From Cellulomonas sp. Root930 (lineage in GTDB: Bacteria; Actinomycetota; Actinomycetes; Actinomycetales; Cellulomonadaceae), in NCBI GenBank assembly GCA_001429255.1, contig LMJI01000001.1, forward strand, positions 3,380,266 through 3,444,265: a DNA stretch of 64,000 nt, read 5' to 3'. Shown here one piece after another: positions 1 through 8,311 of the stretch. Each line of letters begins with the position of its first letter. Within the stretch, counting starts at the first letter, position 1. The notes beneath the pieces were generated by a model. The model saw nothing but the letters and a program-made list of their open reading frames with translations. It did no database searches and was not told the DNA's origin. A program made the position numbers and the translations under genes.

Positions 1-1296
1 AGCGTCGGTGGGCACGCGCTCGTCGACGCCGTGGAACATCCCGGCGAAGTCGAGGTCGGCGGGCAGGCGCAGGGGCGCGAACCCGTAGCCCCTGATGCCC
101 AGCCGCGAGAGCGACTTGTTGTCGGTTCCGCCCGACAGCGTGTACGGGAGCACGGTCGCGTCGGGGTCCTCGGCCAGCAGCGACTCGACCATGCGGTCCA
201 CCAGGTCGCCGCTGAACGGCACCTCGAGGGCGGTGTCGTGGTGGATGCGCTCGATCCGCACGTGCTCGCCGGCCAGCTCCGCGACGGTGCGGGCGAACTC
301 GTCCTCAAGCCCCGGCAGGTAGCGGCCGTCCACGGTCGCCTCCGCGGAGCCCGGGATCACGTTCGCCTTGTAGCCCGCGGTCAGCTGGGTGGGGTTGGTG
401 GTGTGGCGCAGGGTGGCACCGACGAACTTCGAGGCGGGACCGAGTGCGGCGACGAGCCGGTCGACGGCCGCAGGGTCCTCCGGGTCGAACGGCAGACCGG
501 TGAGCCGGGCGACGCCGTCGAGGAGTGCCCGGACCGTCGGCGTGAGCTGCAGGGGCCACGGGTGGCGACCGAGCCGCGCGACGGCCTCGGCCAGGTGCGT
601 GACCGCGTTGTCGGTGTTGACCTGGCTGCCGTGGCCCGCCCGGCCGTCGGCCACGAGCCGCAGCCAGGACAGCCCCTTCTCGGCCGTCTGGAGCAGGTAC
701 GCGCGATGGCCGTCGACGTCGACGGAGAAGCCGCCGACCTCGCTGATCGCCTCCGTGGCGCCCTCGAACAGCTCCGGCCGGTGGTCGACCGCCCAGCGCG
801 CGCCGAGGCTGCCCCCGGCCTCCTCGTCCGCGAACATCGCGACGACGACGTCCCGCGCCGGCCTGCGACCCTCCCGGGCCATCTGCCGCACGACGGACAG
901 GATCATCGCGTCCATGTCCTTCATGTCCACGGCGCCACGGCCCCAGACCAGGCCGTCGGTCTCCTCGGCGCCGAACGGGTCCACCGTCCAGTCCTCGGCC
1001 CGCGCCGGCACCACGTCGAGGTGACCGTGCAGGACGAGCGCCGGCCGGGTCCGGTCCGAGCCCTCCAGGCGGACCACCACGTTGGCGCGACCCGGGGTGC
1101 TCTCGAACAGCTCCGGGTCGAGGCCGACCTCGGTGAGCAGGCCCATCACGTGCTCGGCGGCGGCGCGCTCCCCCGGACCCGAGTCGTCGCCGTAGTTCGA
1201 CGTGTCGATGCGGATGAGGTCGCGGCAGATCTGCACGACCTCGTCCTGCGCGGTCACGGTGGCGGGCGTGCCGGAGGCCGGGTGGGTGACGGGCAT
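1..1296 (-). CDS. M20/M25/M40 family metallopeptidase (3' part cut by window edge)
   Basis: Di-zinc amidohydrolase or dipeptidase that hydrolyses peptides or N-acyl amino acids in the cytoplasm. The first 432 codons are present; the C-terminus lies beyond base 1. The N-terminal catalytic domain shows HGHLDVVP near residue 90 (zinc-binding His), GRGAVDMKD near 120 (bridging Asp) and an FADEEAGG stretch near 155 (catalytic Glu pair). The Lys/Gly-rich dimerisation (lid) domain follows. The ATG at 1296 is preferred because a TACGGT -10 hexamer ends seven bases upstream, which suggests a leaderless mRNA; there is no Shine-Dalgarno sequence. It lies downstream of the M3 peptidase gene on the same strand but has its own promoter. 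Substrate cannot be told from sequence: succinyl-diaminopimelate desuccinylase, ArgE-like and carboxypeptidase members look alike. Confidence 0.88.
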   Translation of the reverse strand, partial: MPVTHPASGTPATVTAQDEVVQICRDLIRIDTSNYGDDSGPGERAAAEHVMGLLTEVGLDPELFESTPGRANVVVRLEGSDRTRPALVLHGHLDVVPARAEDWTVDPFGAEETDGLVWGRGAVDMKDMDAMILSVVRQMAREGRRPARDVVVAMFADEEAGGSLGARWAVDHRPELFEGATEAISEVGGFSVDVDGHRAYLLQTAEKGLSWLRLVADGRAGHGSQVNTDNAVTHLAEAVARLGRHPWPLQLTPTVRALLDGVARLTGLPFDPEDPAAVDRLVAALGPASKFVGATLRHTTNPTQLTAGYKANVIPGSAEATVDGRYLPGLEDEFARTVAELAGEHVRIERIHHDTALEVPFSGDLVDRMVESLLAEDPDATVLPYTLSGGTDNKSLSRLGIRGYGFAPLRLPADLDFAGMFHGVDERVPTDA

Positions 1297-1303
1297 GCCG
1301 TCC

Positions 1304-1309
1304 ACCGTA
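1304..1309 (-). promoter_or_regulatory. -10 hexamer of a leaderless promoter for the M20 peptidase
   Basis: TACGGT on the minus strand, followed by seven bases and then the ATG at 1296. Fits the actinobacterial TANNNT -10 with transcription starting at or next to the start codon. The -35 region is not clear. Confidence 0.45.
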
Positions 1310-1344
1310 CCGGCCTCCGGACGGGGTCTCCGCTCGCGTGCAGA

Positions 1345-3429
1345 TCAGTGCGCGGAGGCCCCGAGCAGCCCGCGGCGGGCCAGCAACGGGTCGATCAGCG
1401 GGTCGCGGCCGCGCAGGTCGCGGAACAGCTGCATCGGGTCGAGCGAGCCGCCGCGCGAGAGCAGCCGTGCCCGGAACGTGTCTCCGTTGGCCCGGTCGAG
1501 GCCGCCGTTCTCCCGGAACCACTCGACCGTGTCCGCGTCGAGCACCTCGGACCAGATGTACGAGTAGTAGCCGGCCGAGTAGCCGCCGCCGAACACGTGG
1601 TTGAAGTACGTGGTGCGGTACCGCGGCGGCACGGGGGCGTAGTCCACGCCGGCGCGGTGCAGGGCGGCCGCCTCGAACGCCTCCACGTCGTCGACGTCCA
1701 CCGGCACCTCGTCGGGGGTCAGCCGGTACCAGGCCTGGTCCAGCAGGGCGGCGGCGAGGTACTCCGTCGTCGCGAACCCCTCACCGTCCTGCCGTGCCGC
1801 CAGCAGCGTGTCCACCCACTCCGCCGGCATCGGCTCGCCGGTCTCGTGGTGCAGCGCGAACGCCCGCACGATCGACGGCTCCCACGCCCACATCTCGTTG
1901 ACCTGGGACGGGTACTCGACGAAGTCGCGCGGCACCTCGGTGCCCGACTGCGACGGCCAGCGCACCGCGGAGAACAGGCCGTGCAGCGCGTGCCCGAACT
2001 CATGGAACATCGTGATCAGCTCGTCCCACGTGAGCAGCGTGGGCTCGCCCGGAGGCGGCTTCGGGATGTTCAGGTTGTTCACCACCACCGGCTGCTCGTC
2101 CAGCAGCGTCGACTGGTCCACGAGGTTGTTCATCCAGGCGCCGCCGCGCTTCGACTCGCGCGTCCAGTAGTCGCCGAGGAACAGGCCGAGCCCGCTGCCG
2201 TCCGCGTCGAACACCTCGAAGACGCGGACGTCCGGGTGGTAGCCGACCAGGTCGTGGCGCTCGGCGAACGTGAGGCCGTACAGCTCGGTGGCCGCGCGGA
2301 ACACCCCGTCGGCCAGCACGCGCTCGAGCTCCAGGTACGGGCGCAGGATCGAGTCGTCGAGCGAGCGCCGCTCCTTCTTGACCTGCTCGGCGTAGAACTG
2401 CCAGTCCCACGGCTGGAGCTCCGCGCCGGGGTGGTCGCGGTCGAGTGCCTCGGCGAGGTCGGCCCCCTCGGCGCGCGCGTTGGCGACGGCCACCGGCGCC
2501 AGCCGCTCGAGGATGTCGGCGACGGCCTCGGCGGTCTTCGCGGTCGCGTCCGCGGCGATGTACTCCGCGTGGTGCGCGTACCCCAGCAGCTGCGCGCGCT
2601 CGGCCCGCTTGCGCGCCAGGCCGAGCAGCGACGGACGCGTGTCGTGCGGGCCGGAGGCGCCGCGACCGGCCGAGGCGCGGAACACCCGCTCCCGCAGGGA
2701 GCGGTCGCGCAGCACCGCGAGGGGCGCCTGCTGCGTGGGCAGGGCCAGCTCGAGGAACCAGCCGTCCTCGTGGCCCCGGTCGCGTGCCGCCTTCGCGGCG
2801 GCGGCGCGGGCGTCGTCCGCCATCCCGTCCAGCTCGTCCTCGTCCGTGACCAGCACCCCGGCCGCGTTCGTCGCCGCCAGGACGTCGCGCCCGAACGCGG
2901 TCTCCAGGCTCATGATCTCGGCGTTGAGCGTGCGCAGGCGGTCCTGGGACGCCTCGTCGAGACCCACCCCCGCGCGCACGAACTGCGTGTGGGTCCGGTG
3001 CAGGAGCCAGGCGGTGTCAGGCTCGAGCTCGAGGGCGCCGGAGTCGACGCCGGCCTGGAGCGCCGAGATCCTCGCGAACAGCCTGTCATCCAGGTAGATC
3101 GCGTCGTGGTGGGCCGCGAACAAAGGCGCGATCTCCTCCTCGACCGCCTCGATCCCGGGGGTCGAGTCCGCGCTCGACTGGTTGTAGAAGCTGTTGACCG
3201 CGCGGTGCAGCAGGCGGCCCGACCTCTCCAGTGCCTCGAGCGTGTTCTCGACGGTGGGCGGGGCGGGGTCGGTGGCGATCGCGTCGATCTCTGCGCGGTG
3301 CTGCGCCATGCCGGCGAGCAGGGCCGGGCGGTAGTGCTCCTCGCGGATCTGCGCGTGGTCGGGAAGGCCGTACGGAAGGGTGGACGGTGCACCGAAGGGG
3401 TTGTCGGCGGCGAGGTCGGTCGGCTGCAT
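1345..3429 (-). CDS. M3 family metallopeptidase (peptidyl-dipeptidase Dcp / oligopeptidase A type)
   Basis: Cytoplasmic zinc peptidase that degrades short peptides, either releasing C-terminal dipeptides (Dcp) or cutting oligopeptides (OpdA). 694 residues, the usual size of the family. The thermolysin-like active site HEFGHALHG is near residue 475 (two zinc His, catalytic Glu), with the third zinc-ligand Glu about 26 residues later in the VEYPSQVNEMWAWE segment. There is no signal peptide. The start is uncertain: ATG 3429 gives MQPTDLAADNPF, which resembles relatives; ATG 3441 adds four residues; neither has a convincing Shine-Dalgarno sequence, and the frame stays open far upstream into the next gene, so longer readings are spurious. 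The M20 peptidase gene follows 48 bases downstream, making a small peptide-salvage pair. Confidence 0.9.
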   Translation of the reverse strand: MQPTDLAADNPFGAPSTLPYGLPDHAQIREEHYRPALLAGMAQHRAEIDAIATDPAPPTVENTLEALERSGRLLHRAVNSFYNQSSADSTPGIEAVEEEIAPLFAAHHDAIYLDDRLFARISALQAGVDSGALELEPDTAWLLHRTHTQFVRAGVGLDEASQDRLRTLNAEIMSLETAFGRDVLAATNAAGVLVTDEDELDGMADDARAAAAKAARDRGHEDGWFLELALPTQQAPLAVLRDRSLRERVFRASAGRGASGPHDTRPSLLGLARKRAERAQLLGYAHHAEYIAADATAKTAEAVADILERLAPVAVANARAEGADLAEALDRDHPGAELQPWDWQFYAEQVKKERRSLDDSILRPYLELERVLADGVFRAATELYGLTFAERHDLVGYHPDVRVFEVFDADGSGLGLFLGDYWTRESKRGGAWMNNLVDQSTLLDEQPVVVNNLNIPKPPPGEPTLLTWDELITMFHEFGHALHGLFSAVRWPSQSGTEVPRDFVEYPSQVNEMWAWEPSIVRAFALHHETGEPMPAEWVDTLLAARQDGEGFATTEYLAAALLDQAWYRLTPDEVPVDVDDVEAFEAAALHRAGVDYAPVPPRYRTTYFNHVFGGGYSAGYYSYIWSEVLDADTVEWFRENGGLDRANGDTFRARLLSRGGSLDPMQLFRDLRGRDPLIDPLLARRGLLGASAH

Positions 3430-3466
3430 GGCGGCAATCATCGCCGAGCTTCGCGGCCTCCGCTCG

Positions 3467-4471
3467 TCACGACGACCGTTCCAGGTAGACGTCCTCGGCG
3501 GCGTACGCGAAGAAGTCGCCCATCGCCTCCATCCGCACGAATCCGGGGAACGCCTCGCGCCAGTCGCGCGCCGACGCGGTCTCGACGAGCCACTCCACGC
3601 ACGCACCGACGGTGTCCTCGTAGCCGCCGGGAGCCACGTACCCGAGCTCGTCGGCTGCGCGCTGCAGGTCGAGAACGACGGGTCGCGGCACCGCCCACGG
3701 CGTGAGCCCGACACCGTCCACGGGGTCGCCCGGCACGGTGACCAGGCGGGACGTGACGCCCATCGCCGCGTCGACGGCGGCGGCGATCTCGACCACCGTC
3801 AGCGCGCGCGGGTCGGCGGCGTTGAGCACGCGGTGGCCCGGCCGCTGCGCCGCGAGCCGGACGAGCTCGCCCAGGACCGCGGTCGCGGTGGTGTGGAACC
3901 GGCTCGCCCCGTCGTACGCGAGCACCCGCACGTCACGCCCGTCGAGGACCCGCTTCACGAACGTCCACTCGCGCGGCTGGAGGCATCCGGGCCCGTGGAT
4001 GGCGCCCGGGCGCAGGATCGTCGTCGGGACGTCCGAGGACGCCCACGCCCGCTCGAGCGCGACCTTGCCGGTGGCGTAGGAGTCGCGTCCGGGAGTGACG
4101 GTCGGCTGGTCCTCGGCGATCGGGACGGGGAACGCGGCGAACTCGTCCGTCTCGAACCCGTTCCCCGCGGCGTCGACGTACACCGCGGCGCTCGAGATCA
4201 CGACGGCCGACCCGATCCGGTCCGCCCGCGCCAGCAGCGGCGCCGCCTGCCGGTCGTCGTACGCCACGACGTCCACGAGCACGTCCACCCCGCCGGCCAG
4301 GGCCTCGTCGAGCGCGTCGGGGTCCTGGCGGTCACCGAGGACCACGTCCGCTCCCCCGACGTCCGCGGCGTGGCGGGCGAGCACCCGCACGTCCCACCCG
4401 TCCGCGAGCAGCGCAGGCACCACGGCCCGGCCGATCTGCCCGCTGCCACCGATCACCAGGGCCGTCGTCAT
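3467..4471 (-). CDS. NAD(P)-dependent epimerase/dehydratase family protein
   Basis: Extended short-chain dehydrogenase/reductase fold, 334 residues. The N-terminus carries the Rossmann loop GGSGQIG (residues 8-14), an acidic residue after strand 2, and the SSAAVYVD...YATGK segments that hold the catalytic Ser/Tyr-x3-Lys. The C-terminal half is the variable substrate domain ([10 protein letters not shown], then [14 protein letters not shown]). Substrate unknown; nucleotide-sugar epimerases and isoflavone-reductase-like proteins share this outline. The ATG at 4471 is set by a TAGCCT -10 box ending six bases upstream (leaderless), and that box overlaps the ald stop codon. It follows ald on the same strand but appears to be transcribed separately. 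Confidence 0.8.
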   Translation of the reverse strand: MTTALVIGGSGQIGRAVVPALLADGWDVRVLARHAADVGGADVVLGDRQDPDALDEALAGGVDVLVDVVAYDDRQAAPLLARADRIGSAVVISSAAVYVDAAGNGFETDEFAAFPVPIAEDQPTVTPGRDSYATGKVALERAWASSDVPTTILRPGAIHGPGCLQPREWTFVKRVLDGRDVRVLAYDGASRFHTTATAVLGELVRLAAQRPGHRVLNAADPRALTVVEIAAAVDAAMGVTSRLVTVPGDPVDGVGLTPWAVPRPVVLDLQRAADELGYVAPGGYEDTVGACVEWLVETASARDWREAFPGFVRMEAMGDFFAYAAEDVYLERSS

Positions 4472-4477
4472 GGGGCG

Positions 4478-4483
4478 AGGCTA
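4478..4483 (-). promoter_or_regulatory. -10 hexamer of a leaderless promoter; its first three bases are the ald stop codon
   Basis: TAGCCT on the minus strand, then six bases, then the ATG at 4471. The TAG (4481-4483) is also the stop codon of ald, so the two genes are separated only by the promoter spacing. Confidence 0.45.
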
Positions 4484-5599
4484 GGCGAGGGCGGTGGTCC
4501 GCGCGGTGTGCGTCGGGTAGCCGTGCGCCTGACCGACCGCGTCGTTGTAGAGCTCCCCGGCGTGCGTCGTGAGTCCGGCGCCGAGTGCGGGGTCCGCCGC
4601 GACGGCCGCGGTCCAGCCGAGGTCCGCGAGCGCGCTGAGGTACGGCAGCGTCACGTTGGTGAGCGCGCGCGTCGAGGTGACGGGGACGGCACCCGGCATG
4701 TTCGCGACGCAGTAGAACACCGAGCCGTGCACGCGGTAGGTGGGCTCGTCGTGCGTGGTGGGGCGGGTGTCCTCGAAGCAGCCGCCCTGGTCGACCGCGA
4801 CGTCGACCAGCACGGAGCCGGGCCGCATGCGGGACACCAGCTCGTTGCTGACCAGGTGGGGTGCGCGCGCTCCGGGGACCAGCACCGCGCCGATCACCAG
4901 GTCGGCGTCGAGCAGCTCGCGCTCGACGGCGTAGGCACTGGACGCCACGGTGCGCACGCGCCCGCCGAACGCGGAGTCCGTGTCCCGCAACCGCGGCATG
5001 GACACGTCGAGCACGGCGACGTCGGCGCGCATGCCCACGGCGATCTCGGCGGCGTGGCGTCCGACGACTCCCCCGCCGAGCACCACCACCTTCGCGGCGT
5101 CGACGCCCGGGACCCCGCCGAGCAGCACCCCGGAGCCGCCCTCGTTCTTCATCAGGTGGTACGCCCCGACCTGGGTGGACAACCGGCCCGCGACCTCGCT
5201 CATCGGGGCCAGCAGCGGGAGCGTCCCGTCGCGCAGCTGCACGGTCTCGTACGCGATCGACGTCGTGCCCGCGGCGAGCAAGGCGTCGGTGGCCGGACGG
5301 TCCGCGGCGAGGTGCAGGTAGGTGAACAGCAGCAGGTCCTCGCGCAGGTACCCGTACTCGGACGCCACGGGCTCCTTGACCTTGCAGACGAGGTCGGCAC
5401 TCCCCCACACCTCGGCGGCGTCGGCGACCACCTGCGCGCCGGCGGCGGCGAACTGGTCGTCGGTGATCGCGGACCCGGCACCGGCACCGGCCTGGACCAG
5501 CACCTGGTGACCGGAGCCGACCAGCTGGTGCACGCCCGCGGGCGTCACCGCCACGCGGTACTCGTGGTTCTTGACCTCGCTGGGGATGCCGACCTTCAT
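4481..5599 (-). CDS. ald: Alanine dehydrogenase
   Basis: NAD-dependent oxidative deamination of L-alanine to pyruvate and ammonia, and the reverse reductive amination; a cytoplasmic homo-hexamer in the family. 372 residues, matching the usual 371. It begins [20 protein letters not shown], the family signature. CKVKEP near residue 72 holds the pyruvate-binding Lys, LHLAAD near 95 the catalytic His, and [10 protein letters not shown] near 170 the NAD loop. The ATG at 5599 has GGAGA six bases upstream, so the longer open frame to 5665 is rejected. It diverges from an Lrp/AsnC-family gene across a 100-base, locally AT-rich region, the same arrangement as ald/aldR in mycobacteria, which predicts alanine-responsive control. 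Confidence 0.96.
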   Translation of the reverse strand: MKVGIPSEVKNHEYRVAVTPAGVHQLVGSGHQVLVQAGAGAGSAITDDQFAAAGAQVVADAAEVWGSADLVCKVKEPVASEYGYLREDLLLFTYLHLAADRPATDALLAAGTTSIAYETVQLRDGTLPLLAPMSEVAGRLSTQVGAYHLMKNEGGSGVLLGGVPGVDAAKVVVLGGGVVGRHAAEIAVGMRADVAVLDVSMPRLRDTDSAFGGRVRTVASSAYAVERELLDADLVIGAVLVPGARAPHLVSNELVSRMRPGSVLVDVAVDQGGCFEDTRPTTHDEPTYRVHGSVFYCVANMPGAVPVTSTRALTNVTLPYLSALADLGWTAAVAADPALGAGLTTHAGELYNDAVGQAHGYPTHTARTTALA

Positions 5600-5618
5600 G
5601 GTGGTCTCCGTCCGGGCT

Positions 5619-5677
5619 GATCTTCGGCAGTTGCCCTGATTCTGAACTTCCTGTGTTGCGATCACATGACGAAGATC
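5619..5677. promoter_or_regulatory. ald / Lrp-regulator intergenic operator region
   Basis: The divergent region holds inverted copies of an 8-base element, GATCTTCG (5619-5626) and CGAAGATC (5670-5677). The second is followed directly by a partial repeat, GAAGATTCG (5678-5686). Spaced copies of a short, AT-leaning element suit Lrp/AsnC octamers, which wrap DNA. That the neighbouring Lrp-like protein binds here is inference. Confidence 0.4.
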
Positions 5678-5687
5678 GAAGATTCGC

Positions 5688-5693
5688 TAGATT
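5688..5693 (+). promoter_or_regulatory. -10 hexamer of a leaderless promoter for the Lrp-type regulator
   Basis: TAGATT, six bases, then the ATG at 5700. No Shine-Dalgarno sequence lies in the preceding bases. It sits immediately beside the CGAAGATC/GAAGATTCG repeats, so a bound regulator would cover it. Confidence 0.5.
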
Positions 5694-5699
5694 CACCAC

Positions 5700-6221
5700 A
5701 TGTCCGCTGCCGATTCGTTCCAGCGCCTCTCACCCGGTCCGCACCGAAGTGCGTTCGGCGCCGTCGTCCTCGACGAGGTCGACCGCCGGCTCCTGAGCGA
5801 GCTCGAGCGGGACGGCCGGATCTCCAACAAGGAGCTCGCCGCCCTCGCCGGCATCGCCCCCTCCACCTGCCACGCGCGGGTGCGGGCGCTGCGTGAGTCC
5901 GGGGTCCTGCGCGGCTTCCACGCCCAGGTGGACCCCGAGGCGGTCGGCCGCGGCTTGCAGGCGATGATCGCCGTCCGCCTGCAGCCGTCGGCGCGCGCAC
6001 GGCTCGCCGAGGTGGCGCACCGGTTGGCCCAGCGGCCCGAGGTGCGCGACGTGTACCTGCTGGCGGGTGTCGACGACGTGCTCGTGCACGTGGCGGTGCG
6101 CGACTCCCCCGAGCTGCGGGCGTTCGTGCTCGAGCACCTGAGCACCCGCCCGGAGGTGGCCCACACGCAGACGAGCCTGGTGTTCGAGCACGTGCACGCC
6201 CCGGGCACCGCCTCGCTCTGA
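5700..6221 (+). CDS. Lrp/AsnC family transcriptional regulator (probable AldR)
   Basis: DNA-binding regulator of 173 residues. The N-terminal winged helix runs over about residues 24-80: [24 protein letters not shown], then the recognition helix around [18 protein letters not shown]. The C-terminal RAM/AsnC ligand-binding domain (residues 90-165) contains [16 protein letters not shown], with the glycine-rich turn used for amino-acid binding and oligomerisation. Divergent from ald, so alanine-dependent control of ald and itself is the likely role, as for mycobacterial AldR. The N-terminus carries about 20 extra residues before the helix-turn-helix. The ATG at 5700 is supported by the leaderless promoter. 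The stop codon abuts the convergent kinase gene with no gap. Confidence 0.9.
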   Translation: MSAADSFQRLSPGPHRSAFGAVVLDEVDRRLLSELERDGRISNKELAALAGIAPSTCHARVRALRESGVLRGFHAQVDPEAVGRGLQAMIAVRLQPSARARLAEVAHRLAQRPEVRDVYLLAGVDDVLVHVAVRDSPELRAFVLEHLSTRPEVAHTQTSLVFEHVHAPGTASL

Positions 6222-7121
6222 TCAGGCGAGCAGCCCGCCCCAGACGGCCGCCTGCCCCAGGATGCGTCGGGCGCCGGGCTCGTCGCGGAGCTCGTCCCAG
6301 ACCCACAGGGCCGACTCGGTGCACCGCGCGTGCCCCCACGCGGCCACCCGCTCGGCGTCGAGGTCGAGCAACCCGGCCAGGAGCTCGATCCGCCCGCGCA
6401 GCACCCTGGCCGGGTCGGGGTGCGCGAAGGGGTCCTCGACCTGCTCGAGCAGCGGCCACAGGTCGTACGCGGGGTCCCCGCGCAGGGGCTTCGGGTCGAT
6501 CGCGAGCCAGCGGCCGTGCCCGGCGGCCAGGATGTTGCCGGGGTTGAGGTCGCCGTGCACGAGCACGTCCGACGAGCCGGGCAGGGTGCGCAGCAGGTCC
6601 GCCGCGACCCGGACGTCGACCCCGTGCCGCGACCCGCGCTCCTCGAGCAGGTCCGCCCACCCGGCGCAGACGTCCCGCAGGTCCGGTACCACGACGTCGG
6701 ACCGCGCGGACCACAGTGCCCGGGCCACCGACGCTGCGGTCGCCAGGCGCTCCTCGGCCGCGCCGGGCGCCACGCTCAGCGCGGTACCCGGGATGACCCG
6801 GTCCACGAGCAGGGCCCAGTCGTCCCGGTCGGACCCGAGCAGCTCGGGGACGCCGTGCCCGTGCCAGGCACGCAGCGCCGCCGCCTCGTGCCGAGCCTCG
6901 TCGTGCGGGAAGGAGATCTTCAGGACGACGGGCCGCCCGTCGGGGAGGGTGCCCGGCGCGCACCACGACGCCGCTCCGCTCGTGAAGGGGTCGTCCAGCG
7001 CGAGCGCCCACCGCCCGGTGGCGCGCGCGACGAGGTCGGGCAGCCGGTCGATCCAGGCGCGACCGGCGGCGGTGCGACCCGGCCCGTCCCACAGGATCGC
7101 GGGGACGACGAGACCGGCCAC
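6222..7121 (-). CDS. Aminoglycoside phosphotransferase family protein, streptomycin 6-kinase-like
   Basis: Kinase-fold small-molecule phosphotransferase resembling APH(6)/streptomycin-hydroxyurea kinases. 299 residues, the family's usual length. The catalytic loop HGDLNPGN lies near residue 195, followed by the metal-binding aspartate in AIDPKPLRGDPAYDLWPLL. The N-lobe Lys is in GRPVVLKISFP near residue 80. The GTG start at 7121 is chosen because GGAGGAG lies seven bases upstream; the open frame continues to 7262 but that extension is low complexity. Many environmental actinobacteria carry such genes without measurable resistance, so the substrate remains open. It converges on the Lrp gene with no spacer. 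Confidence 0.85.
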   Translation of the reverse strand: MAGLVVPAILWDGPGRTAAGRAWIDRLPDLVARATGRWALALDDPFTSGAASWCAPGTLPDGRPVVLKISFPHDEARHEAAALRAWHGHGVPELLGSDRDDWALLVDRVIPGTALSVAPGAAEERLATAASVARALWSARSDVVVPDLRDVCAGWADLLEERGSRHGVDVRVAADLLRTLPGSSDVLVHGDLNPGNILAAGHGRWLAIDPKPLRGDPAYDLWPLLEQVEDPFAHPDPARVLRGRIELLAGLLDLDAERVAAWGHARCTESALWVWDELRDEPGARRILGQAAVWGGLLA

Positions 7122-7276
7122 GCGCTGCTCCTCCCCCGGTCCCGCTCCTGGCACCGACGCGACGCCAGTATCGCCGCAGCAGCCCCGTTGCTCCTGCCGG
7201 GTGAACGCCGAGCCCCGGGCCGTACCGTGTGCGATCCTGCGCGCACCGACGGGCGGAACCACAGGGAGGGCACGGC

Positions 7277-8182
7277 GTGAGCACTGGCGAGCCGCAGGGG
7301 CTCAACCCCTGGGTCGGCGCGCGTGGTGCAGATCCGTTCCCGGTCCTGCTCCCCCGGCCCCACGGCCCCGCCGAGGATCGCGTCGTCCGGTTCCTCGGTC
7401 CAGCAGTGCGCGTCCGGCGCGGGCCGCGGCTCGGCTTCCTGCTGGTGATGGCCCTGCTGGTCGGCGGACTGGTGCTGGGTGGCCGGTGGTGGATGTCGAC
7501 CTCCTCCGCGTTCGGACCTCCGGCCGGGCTGGAGGAGGCAGCGAACCCGCTCGGCGCGCCGCCGCCGGCGCCGGCCACGGCGGGAGCCTTCGCCTTCACC
7601 GGCCTGCAGCCGGACGGCGGCGGACCCGTCGCGTACAGCCCGTGCCGACCCATCCACTACGTGGTCCGCCCGGACGGCGCGCCCCCCGGCGGCGCGGAGC
7701 TCCTCCGAGGGGCGATCGCGAGCGTGTCGGCGGCGACCGGCCTCCGGTTCGTCGACGACGGCGCGACGCGGGAGACCCCGAGCGCCGACCGCGCGGCCTA
7801 CCAGCCCGACGCGTACGGTCGCCGCTGGGCACCGGTCCTCATCACCTGGTCCACCGCCGCGGAGTCCCCCGAGCTGGCCGGTGACGTCGCGGGTGTCGCC
7901 GGCTCCGCCTCGGTGACCCGCGCGGGACGCTCGGTCTACGTCACCGGGTCCGTCACGCTCGACGGCGAGGACATCGGGGCGCTCGCCGCGGTGCCCGCCA
8001 CCCAGCCCACCGCCCGCGGGATCGTGACCCACGAGCTGGCACACCTCGTCGGGCTCGACCACGTCGACGACCCCACGCAGCTGATGTACCCGAGCACCCA
8101 GCTCCACGTCACGGACCTCGCCGCGGGCGATCTCACCGGACTGGCCGCGCTCGGCACCGGCGGGTGCGCACCGCACGTCTGA
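7277..8182 (+). CDS. Membrane-anchored matrixin-like zinc metalloprotease
   Basis: 301-residue protein with a cytoplasmic, Pro/Arg-rich N-terminus, a single membrane segment at about residues 53-70 (LGFLLVMALLVGGLVLGG), a Pro/Ala linker and an extracytoplasmic metzincin domain. The zinc motif HELAHLVGLDH begins near residue 252 (HExxHxxGxxH, three His ligands), followed by LMYP, the Met-turn, eight residues later. Overall it matches the peptidase M10/matrixin pattern. It probably acts on the cell surface as a type II membrane protein. The GTG at 7277 has GGGAGGG six bases upstream; a possible TACCGT -10 lies near 7223-7228. It diverges from the kinase gene. The physiological substrate is unknown. 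Confidence 0.82.
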   Translation: MSTGEPQGLNPWVGARGADPFPVLLPRPHGPAEDRVVRFLGPAVRVRRGPRLGFLLVMALLVGGLVLGGRWWMSTSSAFGPPAGLEEAANPLGAPPPAPATAGAFAFTGLQPDGGGPVAYSPCRPIHYVVRPDGAPPGGAELLRGAIASVSAATGLRFVDDGATRETPSADRAAYQPDAYGRRWAPVLITWSTAAESPELAGDVAGVAGSASVTRAGRSVYVTGSVTLDGEDIGALAAVPATQPTARGIVTHELAHLVGLDHVDDPTQLMYPSTQLHVTDLAAGDLTGLAALGTGGCAPHV

Positions 8183-8311
8183 CCGAACCCTTCACACCGG
8201 GCGCGCACCTCCACCCGGGCACCTCCCAGGTCGCGCGCGTACGCTCGCCGGAGGCCACCCCCCGCCTCTGCCCCCGAGGAGTCCCTCATCCATCGTCGAC
8301 CCATCGTCCTG

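Noticed and set aside
31..3705. Very long open frame (1,224 codons) on the plus strand across the two peptidase genes
   Set aside because: Its translation is Arg/Gly/Pro/Val-rich with no domain, and the minus strand holds two complete peptidase signatures. Antisense frames stay open because GC-rich codons rarely form stops.
5700..5740. Internal ribosome site and later start for the Lrp-type regulator
   Set aside because: No Shine-Dalgarno sequence before later in-frame starts, while TAGATT sits correctly before ATG 5700.
6222..7121. Acquired streptomycin resistance gene
   Set aside because: The codon use and GC content match its neighbours and there is no mobile context, so it looks like a native family member with unproved substrate.
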